A program made the translations under genes and the position numbers. DNA of 64,000 nt, taken from contig NZ_CP061091.1 in the NCBI RefSeq assembly GCF_017654485.1, positions 691,001 to 755,000 of the forward strand, in the 5' to 3' direction. The DNA comes from Roseomonas marmotae (GTDB taxonomy: Bacteria; Pseudomonadota; Alphaproteobacteria; Acetobacterales; Acetobacteraceae). The notes under the pieces were generated by a model that worked only from the letters and a program-made list of their open reading frames with translations, was not told the DNA's origin and ran no database searches. This document shows positions 54,483 through 63,040 of the stretch, piece by piece (position 1 is the first letter of the stretch; every line of letters begins with the position of its first letter).

Positions 54483-55354
54483 GCGGCATGGAGGGAGTGC
54501 GCGCCGCGACATGGCGCTCCATGCTCTATGTTCCCGCGAGCGTGCCGCGCTTCATCGCCAAGGCGGCCGGCGCGGGGGCGGATGCGATCATCCTCGACCT
54601 GGAGGATGGCGTTCCCGCCAATGCGAAGACCGAGGCGCGGGAGGCGCTGGCGGGAGCGGTGGCGACCTGCCGCGCCGGTGGCGCCGATGTGCTGGTGCGA
54701 ATCAACCGCCCGCTGCGGCTCGCCGTGCCGGACCTGGAAGCGGCGATGGCGGCTGGGGCGGATGGCGTGCTGGTGACGAAGGTGACCGGCGCCGAGCATC
54801 TCGCTCTTCTGGCGGAACTGCTGGACGAGTTGGAGATCGAGCACCCGCGTGCCCGGCCGGCGATGGTGGTGCCGCTGATCGAGACACCCCGCGCCGCCCT
54901 GCGGATGGAGGAGATCGCCGCCGCCCCGAGGGTCGCCGGGATGCTGGTCGGCGCGGAGGATCTGGCCGCCGAATGCGGCAGCGCGGCCGATGATCCGCTC
55001 ATCGTGGACATCAAGCGGCGGATGGTGCTGGCGGCGGCTTCGGCCGGCATCGCTCCCCTGGGAACGCTGGGCAGCGTCGCGGATTTCCGCGACGCGGACC
55101 GCGTGCGGCGCGTCGCGGAAGAGGCCCGGCGATCCGGCTTCGTGGGCGCGAGCTGCGTGCATCCGGCATTGGTGGCGGTCCTCAACGGGGCCTTTTCGCC
55201 CGGCGAGGCGGAGCTGGACCTAGCCCGCCGCCAGCTCGCCGCGGCGGAAGCGGCGGCGTTGGAGAAGCGCGGCGCCTTCCAGGTCGATGGGCGGATGGTC
55301 GATGAGCCTATCCTCCGGCGCGCGCGTCGTCTCCTGGCAACGGCGAGGGGGTAA
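54479..55354 (+). CDS. CitE-like HpcH/HpaI lyase (citramalyl-CoA lyase candidate)
   Basis: This 291-residue TIM-barrel protein of the citrate lyase beta family has RSMLYVPASVPRFIAKAAG, the metal/CoA stretch IILDLEDGVPANAK, VPLIETPRAAL and VGAEDLAAECG. It would cleave citramalyl-CoA (or malyl-CoA) to pyruvate (or glyoxylate) and acetyl-CoA. It is the last gene of the operon, overlaps the Bug gene, and is followed by a strong hairpin. Confidence 0.88.
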   Translation: MSGMEGVRAATWRSMLYVPASVPRFIAKAAGAGADAIILDLEDGVPANAKTEAREALAGAVATCRAGGADVLVRINRPLRLAVPDLEAAMAAGADGVLVTKVTGAEHLALLAELLDELEIEHPRARPAMVVPLIETPRAALRMEEIAAAPRVAGMLVGAEDLAAECGSAADDPLIVDIKRRMVLAAASAGIAPLGTLGSVADFRDADRVRRVAEEARRSGFVGASCVHPALVAVLNGAFSPGEAELDLARRQLAAAEAAALEKRGAFQVDGRMVDEPILRRARRLLATARG

Positions 55355-55378
55355 GCTCCGGGCTTCCGGCGATGCGGG

Positions 55379-55406
55379 AAGCGGGGGCGAATTTTCGCTC
55401 CCGCTT
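55379..55406 (+). terminator. hairpin after the CoA operon
   Basis: A 13-bp stem (AAGCGGGGGCGAA with TTCGCTCCCGCTT, one G-U pair) with a 2-base loop lies 24 bases past the lyase stop. Only a short TCCC tail follows. Confidence 0.65.
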
Positions 55407-55604
55407 TCCCTCGCCACACCATCTTCCTTGTTCGGTCGCAAATCCTTGATTGTGAAGAATTTTGTTTCCGGGCGAGGGAAGGTTTACCTACCTACTTCAT
55501 GTCTGGTCGCGGGACATTGTTGGGATCCCGTCGGGCCGGCCATCGTAGATGATGCCTATCGCTTTGAGCGCCTGGGGGGCGCTGTGCCGAGAGGCAGGTG
55601 AGCC

Positions 55605-56179
55605 ATGCACCAGATCCACTCCAATGCCCGCACCACCCCCGCCGTCCGGGCTGAGATCGCCCGCTCCTCCGAACCCTCGGTGTCCTGGCTCGCCGCTTCG
55701 GCGTGAGCAGCGAGACCATCCGCAAGTGGCGCCAGCGCGGACCGGAAGACTGCCTCACCCACGTGCTGACCGGCAACGGCAGTTGCTTCACCCCCGTTCT
55801 TGCCAAGGTGTGCGCTGAGCCCGGCGCGGCGTATCGCCACACCCGGCGGTTGGACGCATACGTCCAACCGCCGCAAACAAATGGCATGGTGGAGAGGTTC
55901 AACGGACGGGTGGGCAGCGAGGTGCTGGGCATCGCCATCTGGTCCCATGCCCAGCTCGAGCATCTGCTCCGAGGCTTCAACGCCGCCTACAACGCCCGCC
56001 GCCAGCGCGTCCTCGACGGCAGGACGCCCGGCCAGGTTGTCAAGGAACGCCTCCGGGCGCGACGAAAGCTCGCCCGCCGCAAACCCGAAACACCTGAAGG
56101 TCGAGCCGGACCAGAGGACATCGCCCGCGCACGCCTCATTGCTGAGGACGCCAAGGAGGTCTCACAACCGGGCAGCTAG
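55605..56179 (+). pseudogene. IS481-type transposase remnant
   Basis: It starts like IS481 transposases (MHQIHSNARTTPAVRAEIAR) but loses one base before the helix-turn-helix: CTCGCCGCTTC needs an extra C to read L-A-R-F-G-V-S. The other frame continues SSETIRKWRQRG and then jumps straight to LTGNGSCF and QTNGMVERFNGRVGSEVLG, so most of the central catalytic part is deleted. TGTC-type ends may lie near 55500 and 56196, but I could not confirm a duplication. Confidence 0.75.
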
Positions 56180-56188
56180 GTAATGCCC

Positions 56189-58909
56189 TCAGGACAAAAA
56201 GAGTTCATCCGAGGCTGGCGGGACACTGAAATGAGCCTCACCATTGCTCCAAAGTTCGGCGCTGCTACCGAGGCTCGCATCCCCCAGATGGATGTCATTG
56301 ACGAAGAGGTTCCGGTCCCCGACACCTGCCATCGAGGCATCATTGGTGAAGGCCACTACAACATCATGGGCCGTATCGGCGGCAACATTCCCCAGCATCA
56401 ACTCCGTGCCGTGCTGAATACCGTTCCCAGGCACAGTTCCACGGTAGATCTCCTCTCCATTCACCCAGACAACCGCCGCTGGATCCCCCCGCCAGGAGTC
56501 ACCGCTCAGCGTGAGGGTAAGCGGCACCGCCGCCTTCAAGCCCGGAGCCGGAGTGGTGTTGGAGTTGCCGTGACCCGCATCCGGTAGGATGGGAGCGGAA
56601 GTCGCCGGCATGTTCGGGTCCGTCACAGGCCCGGGCCAGCTGATATTATTCGAATTGCCCGGCGGGGTCGTGCTGTCGGGCTGGCTGGGTATGTTCGGAT
56701 CGGTCACGGGTCCGGGCTGCGTTACACCGCCGCCGGCCGGCGTATCCGTCTCATCCGGCCGGGTCGGCTGATTCGGGTCCACAGGTGTGGGGGCGTTCCC
56801 GTCGGTCGACTCGCCGGGCTTGCTCGGAGTGGCGGGACCGTTCCCGTTATCCGGATCTGCCGGTGGCACCGGCTGGTTCCCGTCATCGGAGTTGTCAGGC
56901 CGGTCCGGCACGACCGGTGGCGTCGGCGTCACCGGCACGCCTGGGATGATGTGGCTTCCCGGCGGGGCCAGGGCGAAGGTGGGGTCGTTGGCGTAGATGT
57001 CGCCGCTGGTCATCGGCGGGTTCTCGGCCCGCAGATCATGGTAGACCTGGGCGGCCTCGGCATCGCCGGTCAGCTGCGCCAGGCCGGAGAGCGTCGCCAG
57101 CGCCAGCTGCGCATAGTCGCCCTGGCTGTGCTGCCACCCCTCGCCGTTCGACCAGTCCCGCGCCTTGGTCTGCGCGCCGATCTCCGCCCAGGTCTTGTAG
57201 ATCTCGCCCGTCACCGGGTCGCTGTTGGCGATAAGATAGGCCGCGCCGTCATGCTGCGGCAGGCCATCGGCCTCATGCTGGAAGCGGCCGATCAGGAAGT
57301 TCGACATCCAGTCCAGCAGCGTCAGCGCGTCGGCATTGCCGCGCTCGGCGGCGGCGATCGCGGTGGAGGCGAAGTAGTCCTGCTGCCACGGCGGCAGCGC
57401 GCCCGCCGTGCCGTAGACGCCCGGCACCCAGCCATGCGCCTCGCCCTGCTGCTCGGTCCAGGTGGGGATCTGCGAGACCAGCCACTTCCAGTTGCTCTCG
57501 GAGGCCGCGGTGAAATAGGCCTTCTCCGCGCTGCCGTCCGGCGCCGCGAAGGCGGCATTGTCGATCTGCCGCAGCGACCAGGCGGCGCCGCGCACCTGGT
57601 TGCCGTTGACCACCAGGTCCTCGGCCATGCTGCGTTCTTCCGGCCAGTGCGCGAGGATGTTCCAGCTGGCCTGGGCGTTCAGGTTGTCCAGCATCCAGCG
57701 CTCGCCGGTCAGCAGGTAGGGCACGAAGGAGAGGTCGGGCTGGTGCGCCACATCCAGCACCCAGCCGGACTGGCCGTCGTTGAACTGCACCAGCGAGCCG
57801 GAACTGGCGTCGCCCGGGCGGCCCTGGCCGCCGCGGCCATCGGTCCAGAGGCGGGGGTAGTCGTCGGTGCTGAGCCAGCTGTCGTTCCGGGCGTCCCAGT
57901 GGTGCCAGGGGATGGCGCTGGCGGCCTCGGCCTGGCCCAGGGCGTATTCGGCGGCACGCGCATCCTGCGACAGCAGCCAGGTGGTGTTGCCGAAGGTGGT
58001 GAAGCCGATATCGCGGCGACCACCCGTATTCGGCATGTACTGCATCACGTCATTGGCGGCGAGCGGCGCGTCCCAGCCGGGCGCGCCGATGGTGTTGCCA
58101 AGATTGTTCAGGACAGCTTCGGAGACCTTGAGGCCGAGGTCGTAATTGGCGACGGCGCCGGTCTGCTGCAGGTGGGCGATGTCATGGCGGATGTTCAGCC
58201 AGCCGCTCTGGGCGTCGCCCAGGCCCTGGCCGCCATTCTGCTCGTCGAGCTGGAAGCTGCGGTGCCAGTTCTCATACTGGCCCTGGCTGACGGTTTCCTT
58301 CGCCAGCACCTGGCCATCCATGGTGACGGTGACGCCGTAGTTGGCGCGGCCGCCGGTGGCCTCCATGGCGCGGTCGTTGTTGAACTGGGCGTCGACGGAG
58401 AGGGTGCCGTCCTTGAAGGCGGTGACGTCGAAGATCAGGCGCTGCGACCCCTCGAGGGTCATCTCGACGCGGGCCTGGCTGGCCAGCGGGCCGTCCTGCC
58501 AGACGCTGGCGGTGCCGTTGGCGATGGCCTGCTGCAGGGCGGCGAGGACGTCGACCTGGGTGGTGCCGGCGGCGGTGTCGAGCGTCACGTTGAAGCTGTG
58601 CTGCCGGGCCACGGCGGCGAGGTCGACGGCGGCGCCGGTGGCGGCCGTGGCGGCGGGGGCGAGGCTGAGGGCGAGGCTCTGGCCGGCGGCGAGATCGGGG
58701 CGCTCGAGGGAGAGCACGGCCATCTTCACCGAGCCATCCTCATGGGTGGACTTGATGTCCATCTGCACGGGGACCTCGCGGCCGCCGATCCGGGCGGTGA
58801 GGCCGGAAGATGCCGGAAGTTCTCCGCGCACGAAGACTTGGCCGAAGGTTGTCACGCCACCGACAAGAGCGTCGGAGCCGGAGTTCTCAAGGGTCAGTGA
58901 AATGGTCAT
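56189..58909 (-). CDS. large protein with C-terminal CBM60-like carbohydrate-binding domain
   Basis: This ~906-residue protein (start at 58909, uncertain; the frame extends to 59032) has an N-terminal beta-rich region, a central Trp-rich helical region with WHHWDARNDSWLS and GWVPGVYGTAGALPPWQQDY that looks like an alpha/alpha-toroid polysaccharide enzyme, and a Pro/Asn/Asp-rich linker with repeated GPVTDPNxP. The last ~100 residues show AAVVWVNGEEIYRG and FTNDASMAGVGDRNLFVNDI, typical of CBM60-like xylan/galactan-binding modules. No signal peptide is visible, so export may use another route. The catalytic identity is not established. Confidence 0.65.
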   Translation of the reverse strand: MTISLTLENSGSDALVGGVTTFGQVFVRGELPASSGLTARIGGREVPVQMDIKSTHEDGSVKMAVLSLERPDLAAGQSLALSLAPAATAATGAAVDLAAVARQHSFNVTLDTAAGTTQVDVLAALQQAIANGTASVWQDGPLASQARVEMTLEGSQRLIFDVTAFKDGTLSVDAQFNNDRAMEATGGRANYGVTVTMDGQVLAKETVSQGQYENWHRSFQLDEQNGGQGLGDAQSGWLNIRHDIAHLQQTGAVANYDLGLKVSEAVLNNLGNTIGAPGWDAPLAANDVMQYMPNTGGRRDIGFTTFGNTTWLLSQDARAAEYALGQAEAASAIPWHHWDARNDSWLSTDDYPRLWTDGRGGQGRPGDASSGSLVQFNDGQSGWVLDVAHQPDLSFVPYLLTGERWMLDNLNAQASWNILAHWPEERSMAEDLVVNGNQVRGAAWSLRQIDNAAFAAPDGSAEKAYFTAASESNWKWLVSQIPTWTEQQGEAHGWVPGVYGTAGALPPWQQDYFASTAIAAAERGNADALTLLDWMSNFLIGRFQHEADGLPQHDGAAYLIANSDPVTGEIYKTWAEIGAQTKARDWSNGEGWQHSQGDYAQLALATLSGLAQLTGDAEAAQVYHDLRAENPPMTSGDIYANDPTFALAPPGSHIIPGVPVTPTPPVVPDRPDNSDDGNQPVPPADPDNGNGPATPSKPGESTDGNAPTPVDPNQPTRPDETDTPAGGGVTQPGPVTDPNIPSQPDSTTPPGNSNNISWPGPVTDPNMPATSAPILPDAGHGNSNTTPAPGLKAAVPLTLTLSGDSWRGDPAAVVWVNGEEIYRGTVPGNGIQHGTELMLGNVAADTAHDVVVAFTNDASMAGVGDRNLFVNDIHLGDASLGSSAELWSNGEAHFSVPPASDELFLS

Positions 58910-59512
58910 GGGCGGCGAGAAATACATAGATGCGACGGTCGCGCTATATAAAATTTCTCCATCTATAATATATACTTGAAACATTAAAGCGGGATGCATT
59001 TTTTTAAATGGCTCGGATGTCTCATAACTCAAAGACGATTTCCAAGACTGAGTTTTAACTGGATGGTTGAGGCGGGTTGCGGTTGCGAAGGGGCGGAGGG
59101 GAATAGGAGGCGCTGGCTCGCCGCTGTCTCAGCAGTACGATTGCGAGCGGCAGCGCAGCTCAGAGACTGAGCCCAGCTGTGGCTCGCCCGAGCCAACCTC
59201 CCTGATCTGTGATTGCGGTGCGGCGGCATCCCAGCACCGAATCGCCCTGCTTCAGGCCGCCGGCCGAGCCGGAGGAACTGATTCGTTGGGGAAAGGTGCC
59301 TTGTGGCGGCCAACTGACGGGCCGTCACGGCGCATCGTCCGGATCAGATACCGCCGGCAGGCCAGGCTCTGCTATCGGCGGTGCCGGGTACCGGTCTGCG
59401 CCGCCGTGGCCTGGGCAGAGATCCCGCGGCCGGGGTGAATAGCCATGCGGCGAGAGGCCCCCGCCGATCCCAGGCCCGCCCGGCCTGGGGCCAGGAAGGG
59501 CGGGGCGCCGGC
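58910..59512. other. gene-free gap: AT-rich promoter region then GC-rich spacer
   Basis: From 58920 to 59045 the sequence is strikingly AT-rich (runs such as CTATATAAAATTT, TATAATATATA and TTTTTTTAAA) and probably holds the promoter of the CBM60-like gene. From about 59060 to 59512 it returns to high GC with no gene I can support; frames there lack ribosome sites and domains. Confidence 0.55.
59469..59489 (-). terminator. hairpin after the RraA-family gene
   Basis: CCCAGGCC and GGCCTGGG form an 8-bp stem with a 5-base loop, 24 bases beyond the stop on the minus strand. No T-tract follows. Confidence 0.4.
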
Positions 59513-60178
59513 TCAGAGGATTCCGTATTTCTCGAAGACGACACGCAGCGGCACGCCGGCACGCAGTTCCCGCAGCGTCTCCTTCTCGCCCTTCAGCTTC
59601 ACTTCGGCCCGCCTGGCCACCTCGGCCTCCAGGGCCCGGGGCACCACGATCGCCCCATCGGCGTCGCCGAAGACGAAATCGCCGGGGCAGACCCGCACGC
59701 CGCCGCATTCCACCGGCACATCCACCGCCACGATCTTGCCGCGGCCCTTGCTGTCCAGCGGGCCGATGCCGCCATGGAAGACCGGGTAGCCCATGGCGCG
59801 GATGGCGGTCACGTCGCGCACCATGCCGTCCATCAGCGCGCCGCTGCTGCCCCGCACCTGAGCGGCGGTGCTCAGCAGCTCGCCCCAGGGCGCGATGCGG
59901 CCGCTGTGGCCGCAGGCGAAGACCGGGATCTCGCCCGGCTGGAGGGAATCCACCAGATCGATCTCGAGGTCATAGGGGTTCTCGCCCTCCCTGGCCTCAT
60001 AGACATCCAGATAGAGCGCGGTACGCGCCCGGCCGGCCATGCGGCAGGCTTCGTCCAGCGGGCGGATGCGGGCGGGCAGGGCTTGGTGCATATGGCCCAG
60101 GCTATCCAGCACGTCGGACAGCAGGGCGGTGAACAACCGGTCCTGCATGCGTTCCAGAACCGTCTTGGTTTCGCTCAC
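59513..60178 (-). CDS. RraA-family protein
   Basis: This 221-residue protein has the RraA/HMG-aldolase core: GEIPVFACGHSGRIAPWGELLSTAA, then GALMDGMVRDVTAIRAMGYPVF and GDFVFGDADGAIVVP. Members are metal-dependent 4-hydroxy-4-methyl-2-oxoglutarate/oxaloacetate-type aldolases; only some regulate RNase E. Here, behind a LacI regulator, a small-molecule lyase is likelier. It lies 51 bases after lacI with a palindrome between. Confidence 0.9.
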   Translation of the reverse strand: MSETKTVLERMQDRLFTALLSDVLDSLGHMHQALPARIRPLDEACRMAGRARTALYLDVYEAREGENPYDLEIDLVDSLQPGEIPVFACGHSGRIAPWGELLSTAAQVRGSSGALMDGMVRDVTAIRAMGYPVFHGGIGPLDSKGRGKIVAVDVPVECGGVRVCPGDFVFGDADGAIVVPRALEAEVARRAEVKLKGEKETLRELRAGVPLRVVFEKYGIL

Positions 60179-60193
60179 GGCGGGCTCCCTATT

Positions 60194-60201
60194 TAACGTT
60201 A
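60194..60201. promoter_or_regulatory. TAACGTTA palindrome, candidate LacI-family operator
   Basis: The perfect 8-bp palindrome TAACGTTA, with an AACGTT core as in PurR-type operators and a central CpG, lies 15 bases upstream of the RraA-family start and just after the LacI-type gene. Confidence 0.45.
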
Positions 60202-60229
60202 TAGTCTGAGCGCGGCCGGAAGCTGGCTG

Positions 60230-61267
60230 TCAACAGGATCCTCCTTCCCGCAGATGTACGGGCAGGATGATGTCGCGCATGCGGAAGGAAGTCTGTTCCA
60301 GCCGCGCCATGATCTCCTCGCCCGCCCGCACGCCGATCTCGTAGGCGGGGCTGACGACGGTGGTCAGCGCCGGCCAGGCATAGCGGAACATCTCAAAGCC
60401 GTTGAAGCCGGCGACGGGCATCGCATCGGGCACGGCGATCCCCCGGCCCCGCAGCAGCAGCATCGCCGCCAGCGCCATCTGGTCATTGCCGCCGACGATG
60501 GCGGCGGGCGCGGGATGTCGCTCCAGCGCGGCGGCGAGGGCGGCCTGGGTGGCGGGGCAGCTCTCATCGCCACAGAGGATGAGCCGCACCGTGAAACCGG
60601 CACCGAGCCCCTGGCGCAGCCCCTCCGCGCGTTCGGCCTGGGCCGTCCAGGCGAGTTCCGGTGTCAGGAAGAAGACCAGCCCCTGGCGCGGCAGCCGTGC
60701 CCGGAGATAGGCGCCCAGCATCCTGCCTCCCTCCCGGTCGTCCTGGCGGATCAGGCAGACATCCCTGAGGCCGCCGGCGGCGTGTTCCTGCACCAGCACC
60801 ACCGGCTGGCGCAGCCGCTCCACCTGCTGCAGCAACCGCCTGCGGGCCGCTTCGGGGCCGGAGAGCAGCAGGCAGAGCGCATCCGTCTCGGAATGGGAGA
60901 GCAGGGGCACCGTGCCGTCGGTATTCGGGTTCATGCCTTGCAGCACCAGGGAAAAGGCCTGCGTGGCGGCAAAATTGCCCAGTCCGGCGATCACGTTGGT
61001 GATGAAGGGGTCGCGCAGGTAGTCCGGCGCGCTGTCGAGCACCAGCACGCCGATGGCGCCCGTGCGCTTCAGGCGCAGGCGGCGGGCATTGGCATCGGGA
61101 CGGTAGTTCAGCCGCTCCACCTCCCGCAGGATGCGCGCGCGTGTCTCGGCGCTGGCGCCGGGGCGGCCGTTCAGGACATTGGACACCGTCATGGGCGTGA
61201 CGCCCGCCGCCTCGGCCACATCCCGCAGCCGGCTGCTTCTGTGCCTCGTGGGCTTCTGTTGATCCAC
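60230..61267 (-). CDS. LacI-family transcriptional regulator
   Basis: This 345-residue regulator has the LacI helix-turn-helix and hinge (LRDVAEAAGVTPMTVSNVLNGRPGAS, residues about 14-39) and the periplasmic-binding-like core with GAIGVLVLDSAP and IVGGNDQMALAAMLLLRGRGIAVPD. It is divergent from the D-aminopeptidase gene and upstream of the RraA-family gene, so it may control both sides. Confidence 0.94.
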   Translation of the reverse strand: MDQQKPTRHRSSRLRDVAEAAGVTPMTVSNVLNGRPGASAETRARILREVERLNYRPDANARRLRLKRTGAIGVLVLDSAPDYLRDPFITNVIAGLGNFAATQAFSLVLQGMNPNTDGTVPLLSHSETDALCLLLSGPEAARRRLLQQVERLRQPVVLVQEHAAGGLRDVCLIRQDDREGGRMLGAYLRARLPRQGLVFFLTPELAWTAQAERAEGLRQGLGAGFTVRLILCGDESCPATQAALAAALERHPAPAAIVGGNDQMALAAMLLLRGRGIAVPDAMPVAGFNGFEMFRYAWPALTTVVSPAYEIGVRAGEEIMARLEQTSFRMRDIILPVHLREGGSC

Positions 61268-61512
61268 GCCGTCATCCTGCCTGCTGGAACTGCCCGCTGG
61301 AATTGCCCGGCATCGCTTGAAGGCCCGTGGTTATGATGAGGCGGGGGAGGGGGGACAAGCGCGCCCCCGGCCTCTGCGTGATATGGGAGGCGGCATCCGC
61401 GTGATGACCTGTGCCGCCGCGCATGGAGGAGGGAGTTGACGGCGGCCGCGAAGGCTGGGGGAATGCCGTGGTGGGGCCATGCCTCCGTCCTTTTGCCGCC
61501 GGGAGACGCCGC

Positions 61513-63039
61513 ATGCCGGATTGGATCAGCGCGACCCAGGAGGCCGCCGCCGTCACCCGCGCCTGGAGTGACGCGCGCGGGCCTGGCGGCGCCATCCTGC
61601 TCTTCGACAGCGCCGGCATCCGTCAGGCGATGGCGGGCGGGCTGGCGAGCATCGAGCATGGCATTCCCTTCCTGCCGGAGACACCGAGCCGCTTCGCCTC
61701 CATCAGCAAACACTTCCTCGCCGTGACGGCCTTGCTGGAGGATATTCCGCTGGAGGCGCCGCTGGGCACGCTGCTTGGCGGGCTGCCGGCCGCGGTGGGT
61801 GGGGTGCCGCTGCTCCGGGCCCTGGATATGACCGCCGCGCTGCCGGACATGATGGAACTGCTGTGGCAGCAGGGCGTGCCCTTTACCGCCAGCCTGGGCG
61901 CCGAGGAGATCCTGGGCCTCGCCCGCCGCCTGCCCGGCCTGAACGCCGCGCCCGGCACCGAGATGGCCTATTCCAATACGGGCTGGCGTCTGGCCCAGGC
62001 GGTCTTCCCAGCACAGCGTGGCGTCTCCTATGCCGAGGCACTGCGCCGCAACCTGCTGGCGCCGCTCGGCCTGCCGGTCGCCTTCCCCGGCGATGAGACG
62101 GAAGTCGTGCCCGGCCTGGCCACTGGCTACTGGTGGGACGGCGCGTCCTGGCGGCGCGGGCGGTATGGAGTGAATTTCTCCGCCTCGGGCGGGCTGGCCG
62201 GCAGCGCCGTGGCCCTGGCGCGCTGGCTTTCGGCGCTGCTGGCCGGGCAAGGGCCGCTGGATGGGATGCTGGAGCGCCTGGCCGCGCCCCGGTATTTCGC
62301 CGACGGCACGGAGAGCCTGTACCGGCTGGGCCTGGTGCAGACCCGGCTGGGGGATGTGACGCTGCTGGGCCATGGCGGCTCGCTGCCGGGCTATCGCAAC
62401 CACTTCCTGCTGGCGCCGGAGCATGATCTCGGCGTCGTGGTCATGACCAACCGGGAGGAGGACGCGCTCTGGCCCGCCCTGCGGGTCTTGGCCGCCCTGG
62501 TGGAGCAGCCTTTGCCGGAGCCGCCGCGCGATCTCCCCACCGGACTGTTCGCGGCCGCGGAAGGGCCCTTCTGGGCGGAGATGACGGCCGGGTCCATCAG
62601 CTTCATGGGCGGGCATGAGCAACTGGCCGCGCTGCCCGAGGGCGGCGCGCGCAGCCTGCCGGCCTATCTCGACATCCAGCTGCGGGCGGAGGGGCCGGAT
62701 ATCCTGTCCGGCCGGATCGGTGGGGTGGCGCGGCGGCTGCTGCGCGTGCCTGCGGGGCAGGCGCTGGATGCCGCGCTGGCCGGCGAATGGCATGAGCCAC
62801 GCCTCGGCCTGCGGATCACCATCCGCGGCGATGGCACGGCGTGCCTTCCCTGGGCGGGTGGCCTGGGCTGGGAGACGAAGCTCACGCCCCTGCCCGGCGG
62901 GCGGGCCCTTGCCGAGCTCGCCCACGGTCCCTGGCGGCACCGCCCCTGCCTTTGGCTGCAGCCGGACGGCTCGCTGAGGGTGGCCAGCCACCGGGCCCGG
63001 GTCCTGCACCTCCATCGTCACGTCCATCAGGAGGACTGA
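61513..63039 (+). CDS. dap: D-aminopeptidase (serine hydrolase, penicillin-binding fold)
   Basis: This 508-residue enzyme removes N-terminal D-amino acids from peptides. It has all three motifs of the S12-type DAP family: SISK (Ser63-x-x-Lys66), YSN (Tyr153-x-Asn155) and HGG (His287). Length and the two C-terminal beta domains also match DAP rather than a plain class C beta-lactamase. The start at 61513 follows GGGAG. A peptide-type binding protein starts 2 bases after its stop. Confidence 0.82.
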   Translation: MPDWISATQEAAAVTRAWSDARGPGGAILLFDSAGIRQAMAGGLASIEHGIPFLPETPSRFASISKHFLAVTALLEDIPLEAPLGTLLGGLPAAVGGVPLLRALDMTAALPDMMELLWQQGVPFTASLGAEEILGLARRLPGLNAAPGTEMAYSNTGWRLAQAVFPAQRGVSYAEALRRNLLAPLGLPVAFPGDETEVVPGLATGYWWDGASWRRGRYGVNFSASGGLAGSAVALARWLSALLAGQGPLDGMLERLAAPRYFADGTESLYRLGLVQTRLGDVTLLGHGGSLPGYRNHFLLAPEHDLGVVVMTNREEDALWPALRVLAALVEQPLPEPPRDLPTGLFAAAEGPFWAEMTAGSISFMGGHEQLAALPEGGARSLPAYLDIQLRAEGPDILSGRIGGVARRLLRVPAGQALDAALAGEWHEPRLGLRITIRGDGTACLPWAGGLGWETKLTPLPGGRALAELAHGPWRHRPCLWLQPDGSLRVASHRARVLHLHRHVHQED

Positions 63040-63040
63040 C

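Noticed and set aside
59029..59442. Open frames on both strands upstream of the CBM60-like gene
   Set aside because: They are low-complexity Arg/Ala/Ser-rich, have no ribosome sites and overlap each other.
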